A stretch of 64,000 bases of DNA from Rufibacter sp. XAAS-G3-1. GTDB lineage: Bacteria > Bacteroidota > Bacteroidia > Cytophagales > Hymenobacteraceae. The stretch's first letter is position 1; each line of letters opens with the position of its first letter. The translations under genes and the position numbers were made by a program. The stretch spans positions 62,001 to 126,000 of the forward strand of contig NZ_JABFAM010000005.1 of assembly GCF_013623775.1 (NCBI RefSeq). Direction: 5' to 3'. Of this stretch, positions 50,863-59,609 are shown in pieces. The notes beneath the pieces are model-generated. The model was not told where the DNA came from. It ran no database searches and saw only the letters and a list, made by a program, of their open reading frames with translations.

Positions 50863-51783
50863 ATGGAAGATTACAATAAGATAATTGAATCCCTGAAAGT
50901 GCGCTACATCAAGTCTAAAAACCTGATGTTACAGCAGCCGCTCACGGTGCGTAACTACTATGACGTTGGAAACAACCTGATCTTAGTGCACAACGGCATT
51001 GTCGCTTTCGGAGATGATAAACAAGTAGCGGAAGAAGGGCAATTGCTCTTTATTCCGGGCGGACGGAGTACCAAGCTTTATTATGGCGATACCGAGAGTA
51101 GGGTTATCTCCAATGATGACTACATCACCACCAAAGATAAGTTCTTCAAAAGCAACAATGATCTTGACCTCATCGGCGAAGCCGATGACAGCCACAGCTT
51201 TGTAAGCTTTGAGGCCAAGGTATTTGACTCTGTGAACTTCTTCACTTCCCTGGAAGTGCCTGCGTTTGTGATTACCAGCAACAAGTTGGCCACCCTGGTG
51301 ATTAAGATTGTAGAGGAGAGCATGCAGGAATTGCCAGGCAAGGAGCGCATCATCAGCCTCTACACCGAGCAGATGGTGGTGGAGTTGATCCGCTATATCT
51401 TAAAGAACAAGATGTTTGTGGAGCAGTTGGCCACCAACAGCACCTACTTCAAAGACCCACGCCTCATTGACCTGTTCAACTACATCAAAGAGAACCTGGG
51501 CGGCGATTTGTCCAACAAAGTACTCAGCAACGTGGCCAACGTGTCTGAAGACTATGTAGGCCAGTACTTCAAGATGCTGACCGGGATCAACCCGCAGGAT
51601 TACATTGAATACCAGCGCATGGAGCGGGCCGTGTTCTTGCTGCGCACTACCAAGAAAAGCATCAGGGAGATTGGAAAAGATGTGGGCTACAAAGACACCG
51701 CTTACTTCTGCCGTCGCTTTAAGATGATGTTCGGGATTCCGGCCGGTAAAATGCGCCGCCGTGAGTCTTCTATGAACGTGTAG
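50863..51783 (+). CDS. AraC family transcriptional regulator
   Basis: A 306-residue regulator: N-terminal cupin-like ligand region (~20-150, with VHNGIVAFGDDKQVAEEGQLLFIPGG) and a C-terminal double helix-turn-helix (~205-300: NKVLSNVANVSEDYVGQYFKML, then KKSIREIGKDVGYKDTAYFCRRFKMMFGIPAGKMRR). Complete, with no receiver domain. Targets are unknown. Downstream is a terminator hairpin at 51808-51832. The preceding 168 nt hold AT-rich sequence suited to a promoter. Confidence 0.9.
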   Translation: MEDYNKIIESLKVRYIKSKNLMLQQPLTVRNYYDVGNNLILVHNGIVAFGDDKQVAEEGQLLFIPGGRSTKLYYGDTESRVISNDDYITTKDKFFKSNNDLDLIGEADDSHSFVSFEAKVFDSVNFFTSLEVPAFVITSNKLATLVIKIVEESMQELPGKERIISLYTEQMVVELIRYILKNKMFVEQLATNSTYFKDPRLIDLFNYIKENLGGDLSNKVLSNVANVSEDYVGQYFKMLTGINPQDYIEYQRMERAVFLLRTTKKSIREIGKDVGYKDTAYFCRRFKMMFGIPAGKMRRRESSMNV

Positions 51784-51807
51784 TGATCTCATATGTGTGC
51801 ATGAAGG

Positions 51808-51832
51808 AAAAGCCCGCCAAAAGCGGGCTTTT
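51808..51832. terminator. Terminator after araC-like gene
   Basis: AAAAGCCCGC pairs perfectly with GCGGGCTTTT around a 5-nt loop. Confidence 0.9.
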
Positions 51833-52185
51833 CTGTTTAAAGGGTGTTTTTGGGAAAAGAGCTCCAAAGCAAAGCCTTATACGATTCGTCTTATGGTAGG
51901 TAGCTACCAGTTATTGTTGGGTTTGTGGGGAGTGTGGGTAAAAAGTTAATGGAGGGCAATCTTGGTTTTGCGCCCCTTTTTAGATTGCCATTGGTCAAAT
52001 TGATGCCCCTAATGTTTCCTTTCTGCGCATTAGTTTCTTTGAGGAGATTAGCAACACCTTTTGCTGTTCCTTTGGCTTGTCCACTTTTGCGTGGGTATGA
52101 GCAGGTGCACAGAATATGCTGTTCCCTCGGCATGTCCGTTTGTTTCGTGGGTGCAAGTGCTGTATTGTTTTATAGTTTCCGCTAA

Positions 52186-52324
52186 GCGCTCACGGCCGTG
52201 GGGCCCCGTCTTCCCCTCTCGCACTGCCCTTTCGGCCTGAGGAGTCTGTTCCACTTAGTAGAAGTCTGTCCAGGGCCAAAAGCGAGGCGCGCTCGGGGAA
52301 GACTGGAACTGGGGAAGTAGCAAG
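52186..52324 (-). repeat. Family F repeat, copy 2
   Basis: Reverse-oriented copy of 21364-21501. GGCCGTGAGCGC, GTGCGAGAGGGGAAGAC and GCGCGCCTCGCTTTTGGCCC are all retained. Confidence 0.7.
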
Positions 52325-52509
52325 TGCAGTTGTTGAGCGGCTATTAATGGTATTTGTCTTATTCCCCTGTAAAGCCGTATTCCCCTCCTCGGAAGGGTAG
52401 GGGTGGGATTTGGCACTCCACCGCAATACCGCCAACCTGCTCCAGCAGATTGCGGTGGTGCTCGCGTTTGTATGTTTTGCTTCCCACCGCAATACCGCCA
52501 ACTCACAAC

Positions 52510-52549
52510 ACCTTGCAGTGTCTTCAGACCTGCAAGTGTCTCTGCCAAT
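52510..52549 (-). repeat. Family E repeat, copy 2
   Basis: Reverse-strand unit related to CAGACGCTCGCAGGTCT, with several substitutions. Confidence 0.55.
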
Positions 52550-52697
52550 TCCGTTTCAAGCCTGTTTTCCCTAAATCTCCTTTAGAACACGTTACCCTTC
52601 TACAGCAGATACTCCCCCTTTGAAGGGGGCGAAGGGGGATGTTTACACCTGCTGATCCACGTATTGCTGATACTAACACAATAACTCCCACTTAAAA

Positions 52698-52735
52698 GAC
52701 CTCGTAGCGTCTTTAGACCTGCGAGCGTCTGCGCC
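52698..52735 (-). repeat. Family E repeat, copy 3
   Basis: Reverse-strand copy close to that at 21181-21216, sharing CAGACGCTCGCAGGTCT. Confidence 0.7.
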
Positions 52736-52901
52736 AGCTCCGTTTCTAACCGCGCGCCAACACAAGCTGAAGGGCAGAACAGAAGCTCTCCTCCTACATT
52801 AGGAAGCTCATCTTGTAGGGAAACTTTTGCTAATGTCGCTGTTCGGGCCTAACCTGCCTGCTGCGGAGTTCCCCTCCGTAAGAGCGGGGATGGTGTTTTG
52901 C

Positions 52902-52941
52902 GCGTTTTGGGCCTGTTTTGCGGAAAACGAACCTGAAACGC
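52902..52941. repeat. Family A palindrome
   Basis: GCGTTTTGGGCCTGTTTT facing AAAACGAACCTGAAACGC. Confidence 0.75.
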
Positions 52942-53191
52942 ACCAACCCATTTCCTCGGCCTGTCCCCCGAGGACGGGAGAAAAGCGGGTTAAGCTGTCC
53001 TTCCCCTACTTTGGCTTGTGGGGGATAAGCCAAGGGTACAAGCGGCTGTTTTTTCCCCTGCAAGATGAGATTAGGGGGTTGCGGGTGGTGGTAACCATGA
53101 AGCAAAAGAGCTTCCAGGCTGTTGAAAGGAGAAGGTGCTAGGGGGCTTACCTTCAGCTACTTCCTATAACTGAAATTCCGCGCTCCTGCTA

Positions 53192-53258
53192 GTGGTTCTC
53201 GGCGAGTCTGGAGACTCGCTTCATCCCGTGGCGTGAGACTAAAGTCTCGCGCCAGTTT
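53192..53258 (-). repeat. Family D repeat, copy 2
   Basis: Reverse of 41116-41180, with both short palindromes kept and the flanking AACTGGCGCGAGACT also shared. Confidence 0.75.
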
Positions 53259-53341
53259 ACTTTCTAGCTGTCAGCTTCCGCGGTGCCGCCTGTTCCAAAG
53301 GCTTGGTAGTGTGCGCAGTTCCTGCGAGCGTCTCGACCAAT

Positions 53342-53382
53342 GCCGTTTTAGGTCTGTTTTCCGCAAAACAGACCTAAAACGC
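53342..53382. repeat. Family A palindrome, perfect copy
   Basis: GTTTTAGGTCTGTTTT and its exact complement AAAACAGACCTAAAAC around CCGC. Best copy of the family. Confidence 0.92.
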
Positions 53383-53412
53383 AGCAGCGGGGTTCCCCTC
53401 GCCGGCGGAAGG

Positions 53413-53853
53413 TTAAATACTAAGATAGTCTCTGGTTTCTTTCCGCTGGAGGCGGCTCCTGCGGAGCCATGCCCGGGCGGTGGCCAGGTCTGCGAACACT
53501 TCCGCCTCAAAAGACTGAACATTGGCGTAGAAGGCATCGGCGGTGGCCTCCGCAAAGGTTTCTGGTTTAACCACCAACGCATAGTACTGCAAACCGGCCT
53601 TGGCAGCCTGCGGCGACCATTCCTCCAATGTCCAGTCCAGGGAGTGGCTCCAGGAGCCCACCATGTCACGGGTGTCTATGAGCATGGCGTTGTAATCGGC
53701 CTTTTCCAGGGCTTCGGTGTAGGCCTCCATGCCAGATCGCACCATCTCTGGAGTGGAATAGCCTTGCCAGCTGGCCTGAATCCATTGGTTCTCATGGTCT
53801 AAGGAAATGGTGAGGTACACGTTGCCAAAAGCATTCACAAGTTCTGATCTCAT
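53413..53853 (-). CDS. STAS/SpoIIAA-like domain protein
   Basis: A 146-residue cytoplasmic protein. GNVYLTISLDHENQWIQASWQGYSTPEMVRSGMEAYTEALEK, LIDTRDMVGSWSHSLDWTLEEWSPQAAKAGLQYYALVVKPETF and VFADLATARAWL match a Bacteroidota STAS-like family of unknown partner. Start at 53853 (MRSELVNAFG) is preferred because the frame beyond it has no conserved character. A role in sensing or signalling is inferred only from fold. Confidence 0.78.
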   Translation of the reverse strand: MRSELVNAFGNVYLTISLDHENQWIQASWQGYSTPEMVRSGMEAYTEALEKADYNAMLIDTRDMVGSWSHSLDWTLEEWSPQAAKAGLQYYALVVKPETFAEATADAFYANVQSFEAEVFADLATARAWLRRSRLQRKETRDYLSI

Positions 53854-54059
53854 AACACTACGTTTAAATGACACATTGAAAATAGAAGGCAAACCGCAAG
53901 GGCTGCCGTCCATGCGGCAGCGAGGGTTGCCTTTGCCCTAAAACCACCTGTTTCTGGTTTTGGAGGTTTTCTCAAGAACCAAGCCAAAAACAGAAACGGG
54001 GGCAACAGGGCGGATACGGATGGGGGTAGAGCCGGGGAAACAGATGGCCGCGCAGGCTT

Positions 54060-54464
54060 TCAGAGAGACCAATCGCCGGCGGCCTCTGGTTGGTACATGA
54101 CCTCCTCTACCTGGTAGGTGAGCAGACCGCTGGGGGTGGGGCATGCCACTTCCTGGCCTACCTGCCGCCCTAAGATGGCGCTGCCCACCGGCGACAGGAC
54201 AGAGATTTTGCGGGTGGCCAGGTCTGCGTTCTTGGGGTAGGCAATGGTGAGTTCCAGCACGGTGTTGCTTTTCTTTTCGCGCAGGCGTACCAGTGAGTTC
54301 ATGGTCACTACATCTACCGGCACCTCTTCGGGCGGAATAATTCTGGCCGTACGCAGTTCTTTGCACAGGTTTTCTATGTTGGCAGGTGCGCCGGCGGTAC
54401 GTTGGGCCTGCACGAGCAGGTGCAGGCGCTCATAGTCTTTCTCGGTTAAAAGGATTGAATTCAT
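54060..54464 (-). CDS. GreA/GreB-family (Rnk-like) protein
   Basis: A 134-residue Rnk-like regulator: short N-terminal helical part, then the GreA/GreB C-terminal fold VVTMNSLVRLREKKSNTVLELTIAYPKNAD, ISVLSPVGSAILGRQVGQEVACPTPSG and VEEVMYQPEAAGDWSL. Rnk binds RNA polymerase but lacks the long coiled-coil of GreA, as here. It was named for nucleoside-diphosphate-kinase regulation, but the true role is likely transcriptional. Solitary gene. Confidence 0.87.
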   Translation of the reverse strand: MNSILLTEKDYERLHLLVQAQRTAGAPANIENLCKELRTARIIPPEEVPVDVVTMNSLVRLREKKSNTVLELTIAYPKNADLATRKISVLSPVGSAILGRQVGQEVACPTPSGLLTYQVEEVMYQPEAAGDWSL

Positions 54465-54592
54465 AGGAATAGAATTTAAGTTTTCTGGTTAGATGAGCCC
54501 CATGGCTTCTGATGCCGCACGCGTGCAGATAACCTCCGCAAGGCGAGGGTTATGCTGGAATCTGGTTAAAAGCGGGCGGTATAGAATGGAAC

Positions 54593-54659
54593 TGCCCTCA
54601 GGCGCAAAAAACCTGAAACTGCTACGTGAGTAGTTTCAGGTTTTTTGCGCCTGAGGGCA
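54593..54659. terminator. Perfect 28-bp palindrome, bidirectional terminator-like
   Basis: The arm at 54593-54620 is exactly complementary to 54632-54659 around an 11-nt loop. The core CCTGAAACT/AGTTTCAGG flanked by A6 and T6 is a classic bidirectional terminator, extended outward by TGCCCTCAGGCGC. No gene ends within ~125 nt, so its target is unclear. Confidence 0.85.
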
Positions 54660-54795
54660 ACGCTGGCGTGGGCCGGAGTTCCCGGCTTAGCTGTTAAAAG
54701 CTTTGGGGGCGGTAAAAAAGCAAAGGCAATAGCCGTTCAGGTCATCATGCTGGGAGGCATGATGCGACGCTGCTACCAAACCAATAAAAGGCTTG

Positions 54796-54879
54796 ATGAT
54801 AGTAGTTCGTATTTTACTGAAAGACGGCACGGTGTTCTTTATGGTAATTACCAAAGATAACCCTAAGATTCCTCAATAG
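54796..54879 (+). CDS. Possible 27-residue microprotein
   Basis: ATG frame encoding MIVVRILLKDGTVFFMVITK and a short DNPKIPQ tail. It has a beta-hairpin-like alternation and natural amino-acid use, but no family and no strong ribosome site. It lies in a gene-free region and could be the end of a decayed gene. Confidence 0.25.
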   Translation: MIVVRILLKDGTVFFMVITKDNPKIPQ

Positions 54880-54902
54880 CAAGCGAAAGGGCGCGCCGGC
54901 CG

Positions 54903-55682
54903 TTACTCCTGCGGCAACACCATATTGAACCGCTGCTTCACCTCGCTTACCTCTGAGATAAACTGGGGGCTTTTCTCAATGTGGTTGCCTACTACCAGAA
55001 TATCGGCCCCGGCTTTCCAGGCGGCTTCGGCTTTCTCAGGGGTGTTTACGCCGCCGCCCACCAGAATGGGCACAGAAACAGCTTGGCGCACCGCTTGGAT
55101 CATGGCGGCACTCACGGGGTACATGGCCCCGCTGCCGCCGTCTAAATACATGTACTGCAAGCCCAGCATCTGGCCGGCCAAGGCGGTGCAGGCGGCAATA
55201 GAGGGTTTGTCATGCGGAAGAGGCGTGGTGCCGCTCATGTAAGAGGCCGTGGTCTGACGACCCGAGTCCACCAGCATGTAGCCGGTAGGGTAAAGCGACA
55301 GGCCGCTGCTTTTCAACAAAGGAGCCGCCGCCACGTGCTGACCAATGAGCAGGTCTGGGTTGCGGCCCGAGATAAGGGAGAGCAGCAGCATGCCGTCGGC
55401 CTGGGCGTCTATGTACAGGCCGCTGCTGGGAAACAGAATGACCGGGATGGAGCTGTGCTGCTTGATGTAGCCTACAAAAGAGGCCTGGTCTGGGTTGGAG
55501 ATCAGGCTGCCCCCCATGAAAAAGAAATCCACCTCATGCCGGTGGCTCAGGGCTAGAATCTCCTGGCAACGGGCTACGGTGAGGTGGTCAGGATCCAGGA
55601 GCACCGCCAATCGTTTGGGGCGGTTGGCGATGTCCTGGGTGCTAGAAGCCGGAAAGAGGCTGTGATTGAGGCGGTTGGGCAT
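54903..55682 (-). CDS. Geranylgeranylglyceryl/heptaprenylglyceryl phosphate synthase
   Basis: A 259-residue TIM-barrel prenyltransferase that links a polyprenyl diphosphate to glycerol-1-phosphate, the first committed step of archaeal ether lipids. Group II bacterial homologues occur in Bacteroidota. Motifs are AVLLDPDH (about 28-35), DFFFMGGSLISNP, PVILFPSSGLYIDAQADGMLLLSLISGRNP, YMYLDGGSGAMYPVS and ILVGGGVNTPEKAEAAWKAGADILVVGNHIEKSP. Its start overlaps the end of the next upstream gene by 41 nt. Confidence 0.93.
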   Translation of the reverse strand: MPNRLNHSLFPASSTQDIANRPKRLAVLLDPDHLTVARCQEILALSHRHEVDFFFMGGSLISNPDQASFVGYIKQHSSIPVILFPSSGLYIDAQADGMLLLSLISGRNPDLLIGQHVAAAPLLKSSGLSLYPTGYMLVDSGRQTTASYMSGTTPLPHDKPSIAACTALAGQMLGLQYMYLDGGSGAMYPVSAAMIQAVRQAVSVPILVGGGVNTPEKAEAAWKAGADILVVGNHIEKSPQFISEVSEVKQRFNMVLPQE

Positions 55683-56307
55683 TCGTGAGATCGTCAGGCG
55701 GTAACTGGTAGCGGTCAGTGGTGTTCTCCACTAAAAGCGGTTGCGTTGGGTTAGGGTGCGGGGCGGTGGCAGAACTCTGCAGATGCTGTTCCACCAGTTT
55801 GGTGAGGTACACCATGGCCAAAGCCGCCAACTGCTGCTCCAATATCTTAAATAAATCTGATTGGAAAAACGCTTTGAGCCCAGAAGTTTCTGGTTTGCGT
55901 TTTTTGTTTTTGACCCGGCTGTACGCGGCGGCCACCGTGCCGGTGGCGGGGTGGTACACCGATGGGTAGGTGCGTTCAATGGCACTGTAGAGCGGCTCAT
56001 CATCCTCTACGTCTGGAATAGTAGAAATCCAGTCGCGGTCTTCGGCGCCTTTGAAACGGGCCGGGTTCTCCAGGCGGCTGCCTTTCTTTTTCTTTTTGGG
56101 CTTGTCTTCTTTGCCTCGGCCAAAGGCCCTGCTGAGAAGATAGATACCCGCCAACACGCCGCCGGCAATGGCCACGCTTTTCCCTATTTGCTGACCCTGG
56201 TCTTTCAGGTCAGTGACATCGCTGAGTAAGGCATTTTTATATTCTTCTTTTTGGCGTTCCAGAAACTCCCTTGGGTCATCAAAAAGCGGATTGGTTAGTT
56301 CGCTCAT
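55642..56307 (-). CDS. Hypothetical membrane-associated protein
   Basis: A 221-residue protein with a central hydrophobic segment (about 42-62, IGKSVAIAGGVLAGIYLLSRAF), a Lys-rich stretch (PKKKKKGSR, ~72-80), a coiled/acidic middle, and a late amphipathic helix (FKILEQQLAALAMVYLTKLVEQHL). The Pro/Gln-rich end reads into the GGGP synthase start. No family recognised. It follows the holin-like gene by 14 nt, and together the three look like one membrane-related unit. Confidence 0.8.
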   Translation of the reverse strand: MSELTNPLFDDPREFLERQKEEYKNALLSDVTDLKDQGQQIGKSVAIAGGVLAGIYLLSRAFGRGKEDKPKKKKKGSRLENPARFKGAEDRDWISTIPDVEDDEPLYSAIERTYPSVYHPATGTVAAAYSRVKNKKRKPETSGLKAFFQSDLFKILEQQLAALAMVYLTKLVEQHLQSSATAPHPNPTQPLLVENTTDRYQLPPDDLTNAQPPQSQPLSGF

Positions 56308-56321
56308 GGCAGCAAATATAG

Positions 56322-56693
56322 TTAGATGGTTTGATCAGATTCATCGGTCTTGTAAATGGTATTCCGGAACGCCTTGTCGGCCATGCCCTGAAACACCTTC
56401 TTGTCTAGCCCCACCAGTAAAATGACGAGCAAGATAAGGTAAAAAAGAGTGACTATCCCGAAGCCCCAGAAACGGCTGTCCAGAAGGTCGTTCAGCCACA
56501 TGGCCAGAAAGATGTTGAGGAACAGCAGCATCAACAAGCCCACCACCCCCAGCAACACCCCGTGGATGGTGCTTACAAAGATACTTTTCAGCTTAGTTTG
56601 GAGATCAAGTTTGACCAGGTCAATGCGGGTATCTATGTACCCCATCAGGTTTGCTATGATGCTGTCACTTTTGCTTTTGTCTTCGGTAGCCAT
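56322..56693 (-). CDS. Phage-holin-like small membrane protein (Phage_holin_3_6)
   Basis: A 123-residue two-span protein with a Lys/Asp-rich N-terminal helix (~1-40), spans at about 45-65 and 75-98, and a charged tail. Matches the PF07332-type holin-like family found in many non-phage contexts, where it is probably a stress or envelope protein. There is no endolysin or phage gene beside it, so a lytic role is unlikely. First gene of the three-gene minus unit. Confidence 0.85.
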   Translation of the reverse strand: MATEDKSKSDSIIANLMGYIDTRIDLVKLDLQTKLKSIFVSTIHGVLLGVVGLLMLLFLNIFLAMWLNDLLDSRFWGFGIVTLFYLILLVILLVGLDKKVFQGMADKAFRNTIYKTDESDQTI

Positions 56694-56896
56694 GTGTTTT
56701 CAAGTTGAGGGTGCCTGGTAGATATACGGAACATCCAAGGAAAATATTCCAGAATTTACTTTCTCAGATTTTCATACGGAATAAGACTTCTTACGGATAA
56801 AAAAAAGGATAAGATACCTGTTGCCGTTTTAAGGCCGGTTTAAAGAAAAGAAGGCAAAAACAAGGCAAGACGTACCCACGCGGCAAGGCTATCTCG

Positions 56897-56904
56897 TACT
56901 TTTG
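56897..56904 (+). promoter_or_regulatory. -7 element for the J-domain gene
   Basis: TACTTTTG fits TAnnTTTG and lies 25 nt before the TTG start. Confidence 0.4.
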
Positions 56905-56929
56905 CAGACAGCTTAGCCCCCCCGCATCT

Positions 56930-58018
56930 TTGAGCAAGAACTACTACCATACTTTAGGAGTCTCCTCCAACGCCTCCGCCGCCGAGATCAAAGCGGCCTA
57001 CAAGCGCCTGGCCCTGAAATTCCACCCCGATAAGAATCCGGGCAACGCCCACGCAGAAGACCGCTTCAAGCAGGTGAACGATGCCTACCAGGTGCTTTCC
57101 AACCCGCGCCGCCGCGCCGCCTTTGACCTGCAGCAGCAGTTTGAACGGCACCGGCGGCAAACCCAGACCTACGCCTCTCCCCTGGACACCTACACCCGGA
57201 ACCCGGCCGGTTTTAAGGAGCGCCATTACCGCCAACGCCCCAAGCAGCACACCCACTTCTCTTCCCGCGATCTTCAGATTATACTAGGTACCGTGGTCTT
57301 GACGGTGCTCCTGATCATAGGCGTGAATATTGGCTGGAACCAGATAGCCTCTGGCCGCGCCATGGAGCAGGCGCGGGAAGCCGAAAAGCGGCGCCTTTGG
57401 AAACAAGCCGATGCAGCCTATTCTGCCGCTATTGACTACAAACCAACCCTGCAAGAGGCCCGGCTGCGGCGCGCGGCCCTGCGGCTTACGTACCTGAACA
57501 ACCCCACCGGAGCCATTGAAGATTATTCTGCCGTGTTGGAGGAAAACGAAAAGCCACGCGCCGCCTGGTACGCCGCCCGCGGAAAAGGCTACCTGCAAAC
57601 AAAGGAATACCAGAAAGCCCTTCGGGATCTGAACAAAGCCCTTGCCTTAGACACCACCCACACAGAGGCTTACCTGAACAGAGGCATTGTGCACCTGCAA
57701 CTGGAAGATGACTGGCCCGCCGCCGAAGCAGATTTAAGCCGTTTTCTGCAAAACGCCCCAGATTCAGCGGGCCTTGCCACAGAAGCAATGCTGTACCGTT
57801 CTTTCGCGTATTTCAGAATGCAGGAGATAGCCAGCGCCTGGGAAGACACAGAGCGGGCACTGCGGCAAGACTCGGCCAACGCCAAGGCCTTTTACCTGCA
57901 GGCCAAGATCAGGCAATCGCAGGGACAGGCGAAAAAAGCGTGCGCGCTACTGGCGAAAGCCGCCAAACTGGGGTTTGTCCTGGCCGCCGAAGAGATGCAA
58001 TACCAGTGCCAGCCGTAG
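56930..58018 (+). CDS. J-domain protein with membrane span and TPR repeats
   Basis: A 362-residue protein in three parts: an N-terminal J domain with HPD at 32-34 ([27 protein letters not shown]), a membrane span (~115-135, [22 protein letters not shown]), and a C-terminal TPR region (~145-360: [81 protein letters not shown]). It may recruit DnaK to a membrane site. The start is TTG 56930 ([10 protein letters not shown]), as no ATG precedes the J domain. Confidence 0.88.
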   Translation: MSKNYYHTLGVSSNASAAEIKAAYKRLALKFHPDKNPGNAHAEDRFKQVNDAYQVLSNPRRRAAFDLQQQFERHRRQTQTYASPLDTYTRNPAGFKERHYRQRPKQHTHFSSRDLQIILGTVVLTVLLIIGVNIGWNQIASGRAMEQAREAEKRRLWKQADAAYSAAIDYKPTLQEARLRRAALRLTYLNNPTGAIEDYSAVLEENEKPRAAWYAARGKGYLQTKEYQKALRDLNKALALDTTHTEAYLNRGIVHLQLEDDWPAAEADLSRFLQNAPDSAGLATEAMLYRSFAYFRMQEIASAWEDTERALRQDSANAKAFYLQAKIRQSQGQAKKACALLAKAAKLGFVLAAEEMQYQCQP

Positions 58019-58739
58019 TGCCCGGCCATCTCTCCGTGCCACGTTTTCTTTCGTTTTACGGCAGCCTTGGAAAGGGAATGGTTTCACTCGCCCGCGTCCC
58101 GCGAGGGTGAGCTAAGTAAGTGAACAGAAATAAGTCTACCTTTTCTTCTCCTTGTCCTCCTGAAAGGATCTCGGGGGCGAGCGGTAGTACCGTCCAACCA
58201 AAGCTTTGCTAGTTAGCCCACAAGATCTCTCCAAGATAACAAAATGAGCATTCTGATTTGTCCTGCTACTTACCTTGGGCCTCTGGCCGAGGTGGGGTAT
58301 TTTTTAATAAATTGTGTAGCGGCGAGACGCCGCATGTAGTTCACACTCGCGGGACGCGGGCGAGAGTTGCTGTTTTTAGGCTATTTTAAGAAAAACAGGC
58401 TTAAAATAGTACCCAGGAAAGAAGAAGATTAGATAATAAAACGACGGGCAAACCAAGTGAAAAAGACCATCGTTGTAGAGGTGAATCTGCTATCTCAGTT
58501 GCCGGGAAGGCTGCCTGTTTCTTATGGATAAAATCTCAGAACGAAGTGAAACAAGGACGGGGATTGCGTTCCTAAGCGACAGAAGATAACAGCATTACCA
58601 GGAATAGTACCGGGTGCAGGGCGAAGAAACAGGGAGAAATTTGCGCACTTCCGGCACCGGATCAAAATAAAAAAACCGTACCTTAAGCACTAAAGCAGTC
58701 TTTTAGAGCGTAAGAGAGTACAAAAAGGCCCATGCAGAG
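58019..58739. other. Repeat-rich intergenic region
   Basis: Contains CACTCGCCCGCGTCCCGCGA (58088-58107) whose complement recurs near 58350, a degenerate family C hairpin (58151-58242), an AGCGGCGAGACGCCGC hairpin near 58318, also found at 36532, and a palindrome at about 58372-58410. No gene is supported. Confidence 0.5.
58151..58242. repeat. Family C hairpin element, copy 3 (degenerate)
   Basis: CTTGTCCTCCTGAAAGGATC at one side and CAAGATCTCTCCAAGATAAC at the other, with several mismatches. Confidence 0.55.
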
Positions 58740-59015
58740 ATGGAAATAAAAGTGAAGGAGTTCAGCCAATTGCCCCTGACAGATCAGATCAATTATGTGC
58801 AAACCACGGGTAGGTACCTACATGCCCGCCTGAAAGGGTGGTGCCACATCAGCTTATATTTCATGGGCACATTCTACGCCGAGGTCTGGCTTCTGGAGCA
58901 TTGCGGCAGTATTGGCATGATCAGGACGTTCACCTCACAGGAGCAACTGGAGCCTTACCTAAAGACCACCTCCATGGACAAGCTGGTGCAGGAACTGCTG
59001 CGCGAAAACAGCTAA
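58740..59015 (+). CDS. Small hypothetical protein
   Basis: A 91-residue protein with mixed alpha/beta pattern: KVKEFSQLPLTDQINYVQTTG, YLHARLKGWCHISLYFMGTFYAEVWLLEH, then a helical end. Real amino-acid balance and a Met at a natural start support coding. I do not recognise the family. It is isolated between repeat-rich regions. Confidence 0.65.
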   Translation: MEIKVKEFSQLPLTDQINYVQTTGRYLHARLKGWCHISLYFMGTFYAEVWLLEHCGSIGMIRTFTSQEQLEPYLKTTSMDKLVQELLRENS

Positions 59016-59248
59016 CCCAGGTTTCTATCAGTACCGTTTTTAATCCCAGCCACGTACCTTACGGGGTTCTCCCTACCACATAGTCTTCCTACTCTATACA
59101 CGCGCACCGCCTGTAAATGGGTTTCCAGCAAAGGCTGTAATTCTTTGAATGGTCGTGCCTCGGCTTGCCGTACCAGACTTCTGATCTGGATGGAGGCGTA
59201 CCTGGTTCCGGAAGCATGACCCAACCGGTGAAGTTGTATGCGCCGTTA

Positions 59249-59402
59249 AGAGCTTGTTTAAATTTCATCTTTGCGCTGCAAATGACCATAAAAAGAACCT
59301 GCATTCGCGGTTGCGTCGCACCGTAGCGCGGCTCCAAAAACGCTTCTGCAGAACCTTTCTCTGGTTAGTTGAGCCAGCAAACCTCAAATTTAAACAAGCT
59401 CT
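59249..59402 (+). repeat. MITE-like module B, copy 3 (perfect 17-bp ends)
   Basis: AGAGCTTGTTTAAATTT at 59249-59265 is exactly complementary to 59386-59402. The inner halves also match those of 40493-40597. No ORF. Confidence 0.9.
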
Positions 59403-59406
59403 GAGG

Positions 59407-59445
59407 TGTTTTGGGGCTGTTTTCAGGAAACCAGGCTAAAAACAA
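59407..59445. repeat. Family A palindrome
   Basis: TGTTTTGGGGCTGTTTT facing AAACCAGGCTAAAAACA, directly after MITE module B copy 3. Confidence 0.75.
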
Positions 59446-59609
59446 CTGGTTTCCTGCGGCGGCAGAACGCAGAGCGTTGCCCAGTAGAGCGGAGGAGTGG
59501 CTGGTGCTGTCTGTACGCAGCTGGTGAAACAATTTGTGCCGGGGGCTTGTACACAGGCAAACTTAATGTAAGTTAGAATCTGAGATCAGCGGAAACTCTC
59601 CTCCTCGTA

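Larger units (their letters stand above)
51833..53412. other. Long gene-free, repeat-packed region
   Basis: No supported gene in 1.6 kb. Contents are: a two-unit direct repeat of period 55 near 52062 and 52117 (TGCTGTTCC in each); family F copy 2 (52186-52324); family E copies (52510-52549, 52698-52735, part at 53311-53340); family D copy 2 (53192-53258); palindromes at 52902-52941 and 53342-53382. Short open frames on both strands cross the repeats and are not convincing. Confidence 0.6.

Noticed and set aside
51891-52185. Short frames on both strands
   Set aside because: They lie on a two-unit direct repeat with no plausible protein; maybe a decayed gene, but nothing could be identified.
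56322-56693. Prophage holin as sign of a phage
   Set aside because: No other phage genes are nearby, and the family is common in non-phage chromosomes.
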